Below are positions 38,994 through 50,025 of a stretch of 64,000 nt of DNA, in pieces. This DNA comes from Bacteroidaceae bacterium. GTDB lineage: Bacteria > Bacteroidota > Bacteroidia > Bacteroidales > Bacteroidaceae. The DNA is taken from the NCBI GenBank assembly GCA_902362375.1, contig CABIVS010000003.1, positions 299,075 to 363,074 of the forward strand, written 5' to 3'. Positions within the stretch are counted from its first letter, which is position 1, and the number at the start of each line of letters is the position of its first letter. The notes below the pieces were generated by a model that worked only from the letters and a program-made list of their open reading frames with translations, was not told the DNA's origin and made no database searches. The position numbers and the translations under genes were made by a program.

Positions 38994-41480
38994 ATGCGTT
39001 TGTCCGAATTAAAAACAGGAGAAAAAGGTGTTATTGTAAAGGTATTGGGGCACGGTGGTTTTCGTAAACGTATTGTGGAGATGGGCTTTATTAAAGGTAA
39101 AACGGTTGAAGTGCTGTTGAATGCCCCGCTAAAAGATCCCATAAAATATAAAGTTTTAGGTTATGAAATTTCTCTTCGTCGTCAGGAAGCTGAAATGATC
39201 GAAGTGATCAGCGAGGAGGAAGCAAAGAAGCTGGCCGAAAAGACCGTTTATCATGAAGGATTGCCTGAAGACCTTTCAGTAAAAGAAGAAGATATGAAAC
39301 GGTTGGCGTTAGGTAAACGCCGTACCATCAATGTTGCTTTGGTCGGAAACCCGAACAGTGGCAAGACTTCTCTGTTTAATCTTGCATCCGGTGCTCATGA
39401 GCATGTCGGAAACTACAGCGGTGTAACCGTGGATGCCAAAGAAGGTTATTTTGATTTCGAAGGCTATCATTTCCGTATTGTCGATTTGCCGGGAACTTAT
39501 TCTTTGTCTGCTTATACGCCGGAAGAAATCTATGTCCGTCGTCATATTATCGATGAAACTCCGGACGTGATTATTAATGTGGTCGATTCCTCCAATCTGG
39601 AGCGAAACTTATATCTGACTACCCAATTGATAGATATGAATGTCCGCATGGTAGTAGCTCTGAATATTTATGATGAGTTGGAAGCCAGTGGAAATACCTT
39701 GGATTATCATCTGTTGAGCAAGTTGTTCGGGGTGCCGATGTTGCCTACTGTCAGTAAGAAAAATCGTGGATTGGACACCTTGTTTCATGTTGTTATCAAT
39801 CTGTATGAAGGAGTAGACTTCTTCGACAAACAGGGAAATATGAATCCGGAAGTTCTTAAGGATTTGACTGAATGGCATGACTCCTTGGTGGATCGCAAGA
39901 AACATGAGGAAGAGCATTTGGAAGATTATGTGCGTGAACACAAAAAGACGGGACGTGTCTTCCGACATATTCATATTAATCATGGACCTGATATCGAAAA
40001 AGCGATTGAGGCTGTAAAAAGTGAAGTGTCTAAGAACGAATTTATCCGGCATAAATATTCTACCCGTTTCCTTTCCATTAAATTGTTGGAGAATGATCCT
40101 GATATTGAACGTATTGTGCGCACATTGCCAAATGCGGATGAGATATTCCATGTCCGTGACAAGATGTCGAAGCGTGTTCAGGACACAATGAATGAGGATT
40201 GTGAATCGGCTATTACGGATGCTAAATATGGATTTATCAGCGGTGCACTGAAAGAGACATTCACAGATAATCACTTGGAGCAGGCGCAGACAACGAAAGT
40301 GCTGGATTCGATCGTAACTCATCGTGTTTGGGGATTTCCTATTTTTTTCCTTTTTATGTATCTGATGTTTGAAGGTACGTTTGTCATTGGAGAATATCCG
40401 ATGATGGGGATTGAATGGGTTGTTGAGCAGATTGGTGACTTGTTGCGCAATAATATGGCAGAAGGTCCATTTAAAGATTTGCTGATTGATGGAATTATTG
40501 GTGGGGTAGGAGCGGTTATTGTCTTTTTGCCGAATATCTTGATTTTGTATTTCTGCATTTCTCTTATGGAAGATTCGGGTTATATGGCTCGTGCGGCTTT
40601 TATCATGGATAAGATCATGCATAAAATGGGATTGCACGGAAAATCATTCATACCTTTGATTATGGGATTTGGGTGCAATGTGCCTGCTATTATAGCTTCC
40701 CGTACTATTGAGAACCGGAAGAGCCGCCTTATTACAATGTTGGTGAATCCTTTGATGTCTTGTAGTGCGCGTCTGCCGATTTATTTATTGTTGGTGGGTG
40801 CTTTCTTTCCGAACAATGCAAGTCTGGTGTTGTTAAGTATTTATGTGATTGGTATTGTATTGGCTGTGGTAATGGCCCGCTTATTTAGCAAGTTTTTAGT
40901 GAAAGGTGATGATACTCCATTTGTGATGGAGCTTCCACCTTACCGGATGCCGACAGCGAAATCGATCTTCCGTCACACATGGGAAAAGGGAGCGCAGTAT
41001 TTGAAAAAGATGGGAGGAATTATTATGATTGCTTCTATTATAATCTGGTTCCTGGGATATTATCCGAATCATGATGCTTATGAAACGGCTGCTGAACAGC
41101 AGGAAAATTCTTATATCGGCCAGTTGGGGCGTGGCATAGAGCCGGTTATAAAACCACTGGGATTTGATTGGAAACTAGGTATTGGCTTGCTTTCCGGTGT
41201 GGGAGCGAAAGAGTTGGTAGTAAGTACATTAGGTGTCTTATATGCAGATGATCCGGATGCTGATTCGGTAAGTTTGGCAGAACGAATTCCGATTACTCCA
41301 TTGGTTGCTTTCTGTTATATGTTGTTTGTATTGATTTACTTTCCGTGTATTGCGGCGATAGCGGCTATAAAACAGGAATCGGGTAGTTGGAAATGGGCGC
41401 TCTTTGCTGCTTGTTACACAACGGGCTTGGCTTGGCTTGTATCATTTGCTGTTTATCAGATTGGAGGACTGTTTGTATGA
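38994..41480 (+). CDS. feoB: FeoA-FeoB fusion ferrous iron transporter
   Basis: The main Fe(II) uptake permease. Residues 1-75 are a FeoA SH3-like domain (GFRKRIVEMGFIKGK), fused to the FeoB G domain with P-loop GNPNSGKTS (118-126), switch I with NYSGVTVD and G3 DLPGTYSL. The membrane part has two Gate domains (GCNVPAI; NPLMSCSARLPIY) and a FeoB_C core. The start at 38994 is used because the promoter box lies at 38968-38975; the frame open to 38949 would start upstream of it. FeoA fusion is usual in Bacteroides. The small Cys-rich partner follows with an ATGA overlap. Confidence 0.96.
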   Translation: MRLSELKTGEKGVIVKVLGHGGFRKRIVEMGFIKGKTVEVLLNAPLKDPIKYKVLGYEISLRRQEAEMIEVISEEEAKKLAEKTVYHEGLPEDLSVKEEDMKRLALGKRRTINVALVGNPNSGKTSLFNLASGAHEHVGNYSGVTVDAKEGYFDFEGYHFRIVDLPGTYSLSAYTPEEIYVRRHIIDETPDVIINVVDSSNLERNLYLTTQLIDMNVRMVVALNIYDELEASGNTLDYHLLSKLFGVPMLPTVSKKNRGLDTLFHVVINLYEGVDFFDKQGNMNPEVLKDLTEWHDSLVDRKKHEEEHLEDYVREHKKTGRVFRHIHINHGPDIEKAIEAVKSEVSKNEFIRHKYSTRFLSIKLLENDPDIERIVRTLPNADEIFHVRDKMSKRVQDTMNEDCESAITDAKYGFISGALKETFTDNHLEQAQTTKVLDSIVTHRVWGFPIFFLFMYLMFEGTFVIGEYPMMGIEWVVEQIGDLLRNNMAEGPFKDLLIDGIIGGVGAVIVFLPNILILYFCISLMEDSGYMARAAFIMDKIMHKMGLHGKSFIPLIMGFGCNVPAIIASRTIENRKSRLITMLVNPLMSCSARLPIYLLLVGAFFPNNASLVLLSIYVIGIVLAVVMARLFSKFLVKGDDTPFVMELPPYRMPTAKSIFRHTWEKGAQYLKKMGGIIMIASIIIWFLGYYPNHDAYETAAEQQENSYIGQLGRGIEPVIKPLGFDWKLGIGLLSGVGAKELVVSTLGVLYADDPDADSVSLAERIPITPLVAFCYMLFVLIYFPCIAAIAAIKQESGSWKWALFAACYTTGLAWLVSFAVYQIGGLFV

Positions 41481-41692
41481 ATAATTGGCAAGATTGGGTA
41501 GTCGGAGTACTGGTTGTACTCTGTATTGCCCGCGTTATATATGGAATATTTCTTTTTTTTCGTCGTACGCGAGAAAATCAGAATCCTTGCGATAGCTGTG
41601 TAAGTGGCTGTGAACTAAAGGATATGATGGACAAGAAACGCGGAGAGTGTGATGTAAAGAAAAAAAGTACAAAGAAAAATTGCTGCGGATAG
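41477..41692 (+). CDS. FeoB-associated Cys-rich membrane protein
   Basis: A 71-residue protein: one transmembrane helix (about 7-28, WVVGVLVVLCIARVIYGIFL) and a short tail with CDSCVSGCELKD and a terminal CCG. Small Cys-rich proteins of this type commonly accompany FeoB and may handle iron or sense redox state. Its ATG overlaps the feoB stop (ATGA), so it is translationally coupled. Confidence 0.88.
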   Translation: MNNWQDWVVGVLVVLCIARVIYGIFLFFRRTRENQNPCDSCVSGCELKDMMDKKRGECDVKKKSTKKNCCG

Positions 41693-41722
41693 TTGGTAGT
41701 TTCAAAATTTGTACTACCTTTG
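41693..41722 (+). promoter_or_regulatory. promoter for tRNA-Cys
   Basis: TTG at 41693-41695 and TACCTTTG at 41715-41722, 19 bp apart, 21 bp before the tRNA. Confidence 0.65.
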
Positions 41723-41743
41723 CAACCGCAAACGAGAAATAAT

Positions 41744-41815
41744 GGTTCCTTGGATGAGTGGCTTAGTCAGCGGTCTGCAAAACCGTGTACGGCGGTTCGA
41801 ATCCGCCAGGAACCT
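41744..41815 (+). tRNA. tRNA-Cys (GCA)
   Basis: Acceptor GGTTCCT pairs with AGGAACC, the anticodon loop carries GCA, and the T-loop TTCGAAT is present. Discriminator T; CCA is not encoded. A tyrosine-recombinase gene follows, so this tRNA is the likely integration target of the element to its right. Confidence 0.95.
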
Positions 41816-41826
41816 CGAAGAAGGAA

Positions 41827-41862
41827 AAATGCCGGATACAGAAATGTGTCCGGCATTTGTTA
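41827..41862 (+). terminator. terminator after tRNA-Cys
   Basis: AAATGCCGGATAC pairs with GTGTCCGGCATTT (one wobble) and is followed by GTTATTTATT. Confidence 0.75.
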
Positions 41863-41912
41863 TTTATTGACATTCAGTTAATTAGCTACTTCTTCATTTG
41901 TGTGACAAACTG

Positions 41913-41954
41913 TGCAGGTGTAGACCGATGATCAATTCTTACCTGCAAAAAGGA
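41913..41954 (+). promoter_or_regulatory. integrase leader hairpin and ribosome-binding region
   Basis: TGCAGGT (41913-41919) and ACCTGCA (41941-41947) form a 7-bp inverted repeat just before AAAAAGGA, the likely ribosome-binding site of the integrase. AAGGAACCAT here is also the reverse complement of the first bases of the tRNA gene. Role not established. Confidence 0.35.
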
Positions 41955-41967
41955 ACCATTGTAGATT

Positions 41968-43131
41968 ATGGTAACTATAAAAATATATCTAAGAACATAT
42001 GGTAACGACCCGGAAAATGGAGTCGTGTGGTTATCCTTTTATGTCGATCGTGAAAAAGTGAACTTTTCCACGAAGGTTTCAGTTGCCATTAAGGACTGGA
42101 ATGATAAAAAGAAGTGTGTAGGAGCAGGGGATAAGTTAGCAAAAGATAAGAACTTGATTATAGAAACTATTCTAGCAAGGGTAAACAATGTTTTTGTAAA
42201 GTATCGTCTTCGTGACAGGAAACTTACTAGAGACTCTTTTCTCAAAGCATATCATCGTCCGACTGATTATAATACTTTCTTTGAGTTCGTGTCGGAGTAT
42301 CAGAAGAAGGAATCTCTCCGGCTTGAAGATTCTACGTACAAGACCAATTTGTCTGTAATCAAGAAGTTGAAGGAATACAACCCTAACCTTTATTTTGATG
42401 ATATAACCGGTGAGTGGCTTGACGAGTACTTCTTTCATTTAATGAATGAGCTGGAGAATAATCAGAATACGGCAAATAAAAACATGGCCACAATCAAAAA
42501 GTATGTCCTGGCTGCATATAACGCAGGGTATATGGATGAAAATCCTTTTAAAAACTGGAAGATAAAGAAAGGGATTCCTTCCGGAGAGTATCTGCAGGAA
42601 GATGAATTGCAGACTTTGATGGGTTTATATATGGATGGAGAATTGGATTATAAGCACCATAAAACGTTAGAGATGTTTTTGTTTTTATGCTTTAGCTCAT
42701 TACACATAGGGGATGCAAAGAAGTTGACTCTTGAACAATTTACAGATAATACGTTGACTTATTTCCGAATAAAACTGAAGAAAAGAAAACCATTTCCTAT
42801 TCAAGTACCTATATCGGATCCACTTCATACACTGCTGAAAAATATTGTTGGTACCAGAAAAAAAGGTATCGTTTTTGAGAAACTACCTGCTGATCAGACA
42901 ATGAATAGATTTCTGAAAGAAATAGCTGTGATTGCCGGAATAGAAAAGAACATTACACATAAAGTTGGCAGACATACCTTTGCGACTATTTTTTTGCGTA
43001 AGACTAAAGACATAGCTTCCTTAAAAGAGATACTAGGACATTCTGATTTAAAAGAGACTTTAGTGTATGCTCATGTATTAAATGAAAGCAAACAAGAAGG
43101 AGTACAATGCTTTAATTGTTTCGCTTTTTAA
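41968..43131 (+). CDS. tyrosine recombinase/integrase
   Basis: A 387-residue phage-type site-specific recombinase of the Bacteroidetes kind: arm-type N-terminus (about 1-90), SAM-like core-binding domain (about 100-205) and catalytic domain (about 215-380). HKVGRHTFA holds the His-x-x-Arg box and GHSDLKETLVYAHV the catalytic Tyr. The place where most relatives have the first catalytic Arg (TGLR-type motif) reads SSLHIGDAK, with His246; a missing first Arg is known from Bacteroides IntDOT. It is transcribed away from tRNA-Cys, where integration most likely took place. Confidence 0.92.
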   Translation: MVTIKIYLRTYGNDPENGVVWLSFYVDREKVNFSTKVSVAIKDWNDKKKCVGAGDKLAKDKNLIIETILARVNNVFVKYRLRDRKLTRDSFLKAYHRPTDYNTFFEFVSEYQKKESLRLEDSTYKTNLSVIKKLKEYNPNLYFDDITGEWLDEYFFHLMNELENNQNTANKNMATIKKYVLAAYNAGYMDENPFKNWKIKKGIPSGEYLQEDELQTLMGLYMDGELDYKHHKTLEMFLFLCFSSLHIGDAKKLTLEQFTDNTLTYFRIKLKKRKPFPIQVPISDPLHTLLKNIVGTRKKGIVFEKLPADQTMNRFLKEIAVIAGIEKNITHKVGRHTFATIFLRKTKDIASLKEILGHSDLKETLVYAHVLNESKQEGVQCFNCFAF

Positions 43132-43135
43132 ACTG

Positions 43136-43231
43136 TACATTTGTGCAATGGACTATTATAACTTTGATAATCAAATAATAACGAGCGTACAATCTTCGTA
43201 CACTTTAGTACAGAATACTGTACGCTCGTAC
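43136..43231. promoter_or_regulatory. intergenic GTAC-rich palindromic site
   Basis: Two + strand -7-like boxes (TACATTTG at 43136, TAACTTTG at 43159) are followed by inverted arms CGAGCGTACA (43182-43191) and TGTACGCTCG (43219-43228). GTAC occurs five times at 8-12 bp intervals. A 28-codon frame starting at ATG 43148 runs through it. It could be a terminator for the amidase transcript, a recombinase or regulator site, or a small RNA. Confidence 0.4.
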
Positions 43232-43241
43232 TAAATCGAAT

Positions 43242-43733
43242 TTAAGGGCGTATGACTATTGTAGGAGAATAACCAAATTCTGCTGCCGCATTGAAACAGG
43301 GGCAAGATTTAATCCACTCATTAGGTTCTACGATGCCATTATCGTTCAAATCAGGTGAAGTGTCTCGATGCCCTAATATTTCAGTGATATTAAATTGTTG
43401 TTTGAGACGGGACACTAGCTCCATGAGGGCTTTCTTTTGTGCTTCTGTACGTGTATCTGTAGGTTTGCCATAACTGTTTAAGCCTCCTACATAACATATT
43501 CCAATGCTGTGTTTGTTGTAAGATATGCCGGAATTTCCTTTGGTGTTACAATGTGCACCTTCCATATCGAGGGGTCTACCTTCTTCGATAGTACCATCTA
43601 GGTCAATGACATAGTGATAGCCGATCATAGAAAAGTTCCGATCTCGATGCATTTTATCAATGTCTTTTGCTTTGAAATCTTGTCCGGCACGTGTAGCGGA
43701 ACAGTGAATGATGATTGAATCAATATTGTTCAT
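43242..43733 (-). CDS. N-acetylmuramoyl-L-alanine amidase (phage endolysin type)
   Basis: A 163-residue amidase_2/PGRP-fold enzyme that cleaves the bond between MurNAc and L-Ala in peptidoglycan. Likely zinc ligands are His10 or His11 region in IIIHCSATRAG, a His in TEILGHRDTSPD and the Cys pair in KSCPCF. YHYVIDLDGTIEEGRP is typical. No signal peptide, so release would need a holin or tail delivery. It is the last gene of the tail module. Confidence 0.92.
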   Translation of the reverse strand: MNNIDSIIIHCSATRAGQDFKAKDIDKMHRDRNFSMIGYHYVIDLDGTIEEGRPLDMEGAHCNTKGNSGISYNKHSIGICYVGGLNSYGKPTDTRTEAQKKALMELVSRLKQQFNITEILGHRDTSPDLNDNGIVEPNEWIKSCPCFNAAAEFGYSPTIVIRP

Positions 43734-43762
43734 GTCTTTTATTAAAAGTGGTGGATATGGAG

Positions 43763-44020
43763 TTATTTACTTAAAAAGGCCTCATTAACCGCAATCTGTA
43801 CAACTGCGACAAAGTTAGTTCTTACGTATTCTTTGATGCGTTCCGCCTGATCCGTAGACAATTCCACCTCACCGTTCTTGTAGATTTGTTGAGCTAATTC
43901 CAACTCGCCCAAATCAGCGGTTTTCTGGTAGATAGTATTACCTAACACTTTTGCAATATCGACGGTACTGTTATTCCCTTCGATGTCTTTTACTTGAATA
44001 TTTCTAAAGTCTATTATCAT
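43763..44020 (-). CDS. small phage protein, function unknown
   Basis: An 85-residue acidic, mostly helical protein (starting MIIDFRNIQVKDIEG, with STDQAERIKEYVRTNF near the C-terminus). It is 3 bp downstream of the collagen-like fibre gene and before the amidase. I do not recognise a family; position suggests a fibre assembly or lysis accessory role. Confidence 0.65.
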   Translation of the reverse strand: MIIDFRNIQVKDIEGNNSTVDIAKVLGNTIYQKTADLGELELAQQIYKNGEVELSTDQAERIKEYVRTNFVAVVQIAVNEAFLSK

Positions 44021-44023
44021 AAT

Positions 44024-46198
<2,175 letters not shown>

Positions 46199-46202
46199 GC
46201 TA

Positions 46203-47243
46203 TTATTTTAGTGATAATTCAACAACAAACGTCGCTTTTACATCGACTTCGGCAGCAGTGACGGTAATGGTCTTTCCAGTCTTTACACCGGAAGTTCCCC
46301 AAGCCGTATCTTGTGTACCATCCTTATTGTACTTCTTCCAAGAAAATACAAATTTGGTATCAGCGGCACTATCGGTGAATGCTTCCCCATTCTGCCATAC
46401 TTTGGCATTGATAGTTGTACTTCCTTGACCATTTATTAATTTATCCCCCGTTGTAGAAGAGACTTCCACTATATACGGATCGGAAAGATCGGAGAACGAA
46501 ATAATATCGCTCACTGTTGTGTTGTAGGTCCCGGATGCTGTATCGGTATCCTTGATCTCACATTTGAAAGACTCGAAATTTAAGACAGCACTTGCCGGGA
46601 TGGTGATCTCATTAGTTGTTGTACCCGTAATGCCGTATGAGTTGGAAGCTGCCAAAGATTCCCAGGTTCCATCAGATTTCAATTTAAACCATTGATATGC
46701 AACCTTATCAGCATCGATACTACTACCCCGCCACATGTCACAATGCGCTTTTAAAGTTGAAGACTGATCGTTTTTGAAAACATTACCGGCAGGAGCATAC
46801 GCAATAGCACAAATAAGCTGTCCGGCATTTTCAGTTTTAGTGTAGTTGATAACTGCCTTGACAGGAGTTTCTAACTTCGTATCCGGATCAACATAAATAC
46901 CGGAGCATTCGACCTTCATCTGCGATACAGATGTCATATTGTTCTTAAGCGTCAACGCATACGGCGCAGTAGCGGCAACAGTACCACCGAATGCAGTGAT
47001 TGCACCTCCATTCACTGTATAGGCAGGAGCAGCTTTTAAACGACTGATTACGTTTGTTGTCGTTCCGGATACATACATTTCAGGGGTAATGACAAGGAAA
47101 GGAGAAGCCGTATAGTTCGGTACATAGGTGCTGTTTTCCTTGTTAAAGATTTGCGTCAAAGGCTGATTAGAGCCTAGATACATGTTCATTGATTTTGCGT
47201 CGTTCAAATCGACGATGGTAATTTGACCTCTTGCGATTGGCAT
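46203..47243 (-). CDS. Ig-like phage tail/fibre protein
   Basis: A 346-residue beta-rich protein. It begins PIARGQITIVDLNDAKSMNM, close to the start of the following fibre (shared ARGQITI), and contains three or so Ig-like units; the last (INGQGSTTINAKVWQNGEAF ending KATFVVELSL) resembles the C-terminal unit of the next protein upstream. Probably a structural fibre or decoration protein. 4 bp before the collagen-like fibre gene. Confidence 0.75.
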   Translation of the reverse strand: MPIARGQITIVDLNDAKSMNMYLGSNQPLTQIFNKENSTYVPNYTASPFLVITPEMYVSGTTTNVISRLKAAPAYTVNGGAITAFGGTVAATAPYALTLKNNMTSVSQMKVECSGIYVDPDTKLETPVKAVINYTKTENAGQLICAIAYAPAGNVFKNDQSSTLKAHCDMWRGSSIDADKVAYQWFKLKSDGTWESLAASNSYGITGTTTNEITIPASAVLNFESFKCEIKDTDTASGTYNTTVSDIISFSDLSDPYIVEVSSTTGDKLINGQGSTTINAKVWQNGEAFTDSAADTKFVFSWKKYNKDGTQDTAWGTSGVKTGKTITVTAAEVDVKATFVVELSLK

Positions 47244-47253
47244 AATTTATATT

Positions 47254-48627
47254 TTAAAGTGAAACAATACAGTTAAATGTAGCACGTCCCCAAACATCAT
47301 CCGAGGTAAGTGTCAACACATGTCCGTGCCCGACATGCGTCTCATTGAATATTTTATCGGTATCCGAATTACCACTTTCCTTCTCCCACGAAAAGCGAGA
47401 AGCCGGAACGCTATCTGTTATGTCCGTGTCTCCTTTTATCACGTATGCGGTTAAAGTGGTAGCTACAGAACCATTCTGAAATATATTACCGTTAGAACTC
47501 ATTATGTAAACTATTACTGCGTCCTTTCCCGCTGCCGACTTTTCAAGCCAGTCTGTAGCACCTTCCTCCGGTTCTTGCGTTGTAGGCTTATCTGAAATAC
47601 ATAGCCATGACGAACCATTGTGAGTAACCTCGTCATAATAGCAATAGCTTCCGGATGTCCATTCTCCCTTAAAGCAGGGAACTCGACTTTCTGTTATTCC
47701 ATCGTCTGAAATCTGTTTGATTACCCCTGTCATATATACATTACGGAGATACGCACTATGTCCGGTCATATCAATATCAAACAGTTTTAAGTTAGACAGG
47801 TCGCCCAACTGCATAGCGATCATTTCCTTAGTAATCTCCCAATTATTAACACCTGTCAGATAGCGGACATAGCTTTGCGTCGAATAGCTCGATCTTTGTC
47901 GCTCTTCGTTCGTGAAGTTTCCATACGCGACGAAGTGCATGGTCTTTTGTGGTGGAAGTATAGTTCCGCTACGAAGTATGTATTTAAAAGTCTTTTCATC
48001 AATTTTTTCAGAAATTCGGAAATAAGAGGTATGAAAACCAGTGACCGAATCATTGAATTTTCCTTTGCAGATGTCATCAATCTCTATTTCTGCAAGTTCT
48101 CCGGGCTCTAATTTCAAATAGATAATTCTCTCCAGTGGATCTACTTCCTCTATGATGCCCCCGCCAGGTGCATTCCAAGTTTCTCCACTAACTACCGAGA
48201 TACGATTATATCTAAATTCATCTGATTCCAAGAATCCGCGTATGTGTACAGAGTTAAACTCTGCATCTCCGATAGCCGATATTAACCATCCCAACATTTT
48301 GCAGGCATAGTCTGAAGAAGAAATATCTCCTGAAGTAGAAATGTTTCCAGTGAAAGAGGCGGTATTGGCAAGAAGTTCATTTAGCACCTCTATATTATCA
48401 GCTTTTACTCCTTTCTCAACTTCAAGTCCTCCTAGTAACTGCAATAAGAAGAGGGTGCTGTCTGGTTGCTTACGACGCAAAAAAGTATCTCCTTCAGCAA
48501 AATCTTTCAGTTTTTCATTTAGGAAAGATAGTACTGTTGCGACATGTCGGTTGGAGACACTGTTCTTCAAAATAGCCTTGTCAATGTAGTCTATCAGTTG
48601 ATCTATGAGATCCTGTTGTGTTGACAT
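47254..48627 (-). CDS. phage tail/fibre protein with carbohydrate-binding-like and Ig-like units
   Basis: A 457-residue protein with a helical N-terminus (about 1-65), a beta-rich middle, a short carbohydrate-binding-like unit (FKGEWTSGSYCYYDEVTHNG and SSWLCISDKP, about 345-375) and a C-terminal Ig-like unit ending RATFNCIVSL. Likely a baseplate-proximal fibre. It ends 10 bp before the Ig-like gene and begins 1 bp after the next tail gene. Confidence 0.75.
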   Translation of the reverse strand: MSTQQDLIDQLIDYIDKAILKNSVSNRHVATVLSFLNEKLKDFAEGDTFLRRKQPDSTLFLLQLLGGLEVEKGVKADNIEVLNELLANTASFTGNISTSGDISSSDYACKMLGWLISAIGDAEFNSVHIRGFLESDEFRYNRISVVSGETWNAPGGGIIEEVDPLERIIYLKLEPGELAEIEIDDICKGKFNDSVTGFHTSYFRISEKIDEKTFKYILRSGTILPPQKTMHFVAYGNFTNEERQRSSYSTQSYVRYLTGVNNWEITKEMIAMQLGDLSNLKLFDIDMTGHSAYLRNVYMTGVIKQISDDGITESRVPCFKGEWTSGSYCYYDEVTHNGSSWLCISDKPTTQEPEEGATDWLEKSAAGKDAVIVYIMSSNGNIFQNGSVATTLTAYVIKGDTDITDSVPASRFSWEKESGNSDTDKIFNETHVGHGHVLTLTSDDVWGRATFNCIVSL

Positions 48628-48628
48628 A

Positions 48629-49762
48629 TCAATTGAATTGTTTAGTGAATTGTTCGGTATGTATTCGTGGCGACCCTAAATCATCATCATTAAATGAACC
48701 TGTATAACGTTGTTCTGAATCCGCAAAACGTAGAGATAACTTTATACTCTCCGGAACGGTTGCACGGGATGCTCTGGTAAGATTTTCCGCTGTGACATTT
48801 ACTCTGATATTTCGTCCGTCCAGTCCAAGGAGTTTTATGTCGTCAGAAGATAACAGATCAATCAAATGTATCAGTTCGTCATTTGTGCGATATCCGGATT
48901 CTACAGTCATAGATTCGCGTCCGGATAACCTTTCCCAGGATTCAACATAATCATCTATGACTTCATCATACTTATTGAATGCATTTTCTTTTTCTGCTTC
49001 ACGCTTAATACTTCCAATGCCGGTAATTTCGATCAGCTCATAAGAACCGTATGAATTAAGAAATTGTAAGAGATACCTTTCTCTACTTATTGTTCCGGGA
49101 GTAATTACGATCGTGCAGGATTTAGTTTCTCCTACATAGATATCAAATATGGAGGCAAGAATATGGTGAGTATCGAAAAGTTGCTTCCGAAGACGATATA
49201 AGTTGAGTGCAACCGGTTGTCCGGCTACTCCGATTAGGGCGGTCTCCATTCCGTTTGCAATTACTCTTAGTATACCACCATCAGGATAGATGAAGGAGAG
49301 CGGAAGTAGTTCCGTTTCCCGGATTGTAATAAGTCTTTCGGAAGTACGGGTTGTTTGGAAGAAATTACCGTCCGGATTCATCAATTTCCAGATAAACACA
49401 TTCTTATTTTCATCATTGAGATGACGTAACATTCTTTTGCTTACTCCGCCAATAAATACTTTCAGTGAGATCGTTAGATTATTTTTTTCACTATTGGAAA
49501 CATTGATAGTAACATTACGAGAACAACCTTCTGCCTGTAGCAGAACTTCTTCCGATTCATTATATAATTGGGCCGGTTGTACTATATCAGCAAGTATGTC
49601 CTGAATAAAAACAAAGAAGTTGCCTTCTCCGCTGCCGGTGAATATTGTTTGTTCTCCTACTAAAATGGTATAAGTTGCCAGAGAACTGCTGTTGATCGAC
49701 AACTTGATTGGATTGCCGGTCAATGCCATATTGGCGGGCGATATGTTTGCAGTCAGACTCAT
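48629..49762 (-). CDS. phage tail/baseplate protein, function unknown
   Basis: A 377-residue protein, beta-rich, beginning SLTANISPANMALTGNPIKL. It lies between the large tail protein and the fibres, so it is most likely a baseplate component. I recognise no named domain. It overlaps the small gene upstream by 4 bp (ATGA). Confidence 0.7.
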   Translation of the reverse strand: MSLTANISPANMALTGNPIKLSINSSSLATYTILVGEQTIFTGSGEGNFFVFIQDILADIVQPAQLYNESEEVLLQAEGCSRNVTINVSNSEKNNLTISLKVFIGGVSKRMLRHLNDENKNVFIWKLMNPDGNFFQTTRTSERLITIRETELLPLSFIYPDGGILRVIANGMETALIGVAGQPVALNLYRLRKQLFDTHHILASIFDIYVGETKSCTIVITPGTISRERYLLQFLNSYGSYELIEITGIGSIKREAEKENAFNKYDEVIDDYVESWERLSGRESMTVESGYRTNDELIHLIDLLSSDDIKLLGLDGRNIRVNVTAENLTRASRATVPESIKLSLRFADSEQRYTGSFNDDDLGSPRIHTEQFTKQFN

Positions 49763-49983
49763 TTTACTAGATAATTAGGTGAGATAATTTGTTCTTGTAC
49801 CAGATAATTACAGGTACAATAGTCATGCAGGAATTCTTCTCTATCAGCGGTGGGGTGAGAGAGAAAAAGAAAGAGGTCATCAAACGTAATAGATGCATTT
49901 TTCATATATTTCTGATAAGTGATGAGCATCTTTTCAATATCATTTGATTGAATAGTTGATATTACTGTTTCTGATGTATTCAT
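49759..49983 (-). CDS. small phage tail protein, function unknown
   Basis: A 74-residue helical protein (MNTSETVISTIQSNDIEKML at the start, with a Cys-containing DYCTCNYLVQ). It is coupled by a 4-bp overlap to the following baseplate gene. Function unknown. Confidence 0.6.
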   Translation of the reverse strand: MNTSETVISTIQSNDIEKMLITYQKYMKNASITFDDLFLFLSHPTADREEFLHDYCTCNYLVQEQIISPNYLVK

Positions 49984-50025
49984 ATTGCAAAATTGTATGT
50001 TATATTGCGGGATATAAAGGACATT

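Noticed and set aside
41742..41959. 10-bp inverted match between tRNA-Cys edge and integrase leader as att core
   Set aside because: Too short and inverted; an att core should be a direct repeat with one copy at the far end, outside the window. The second copy also includes the likely ribosome-binding site.
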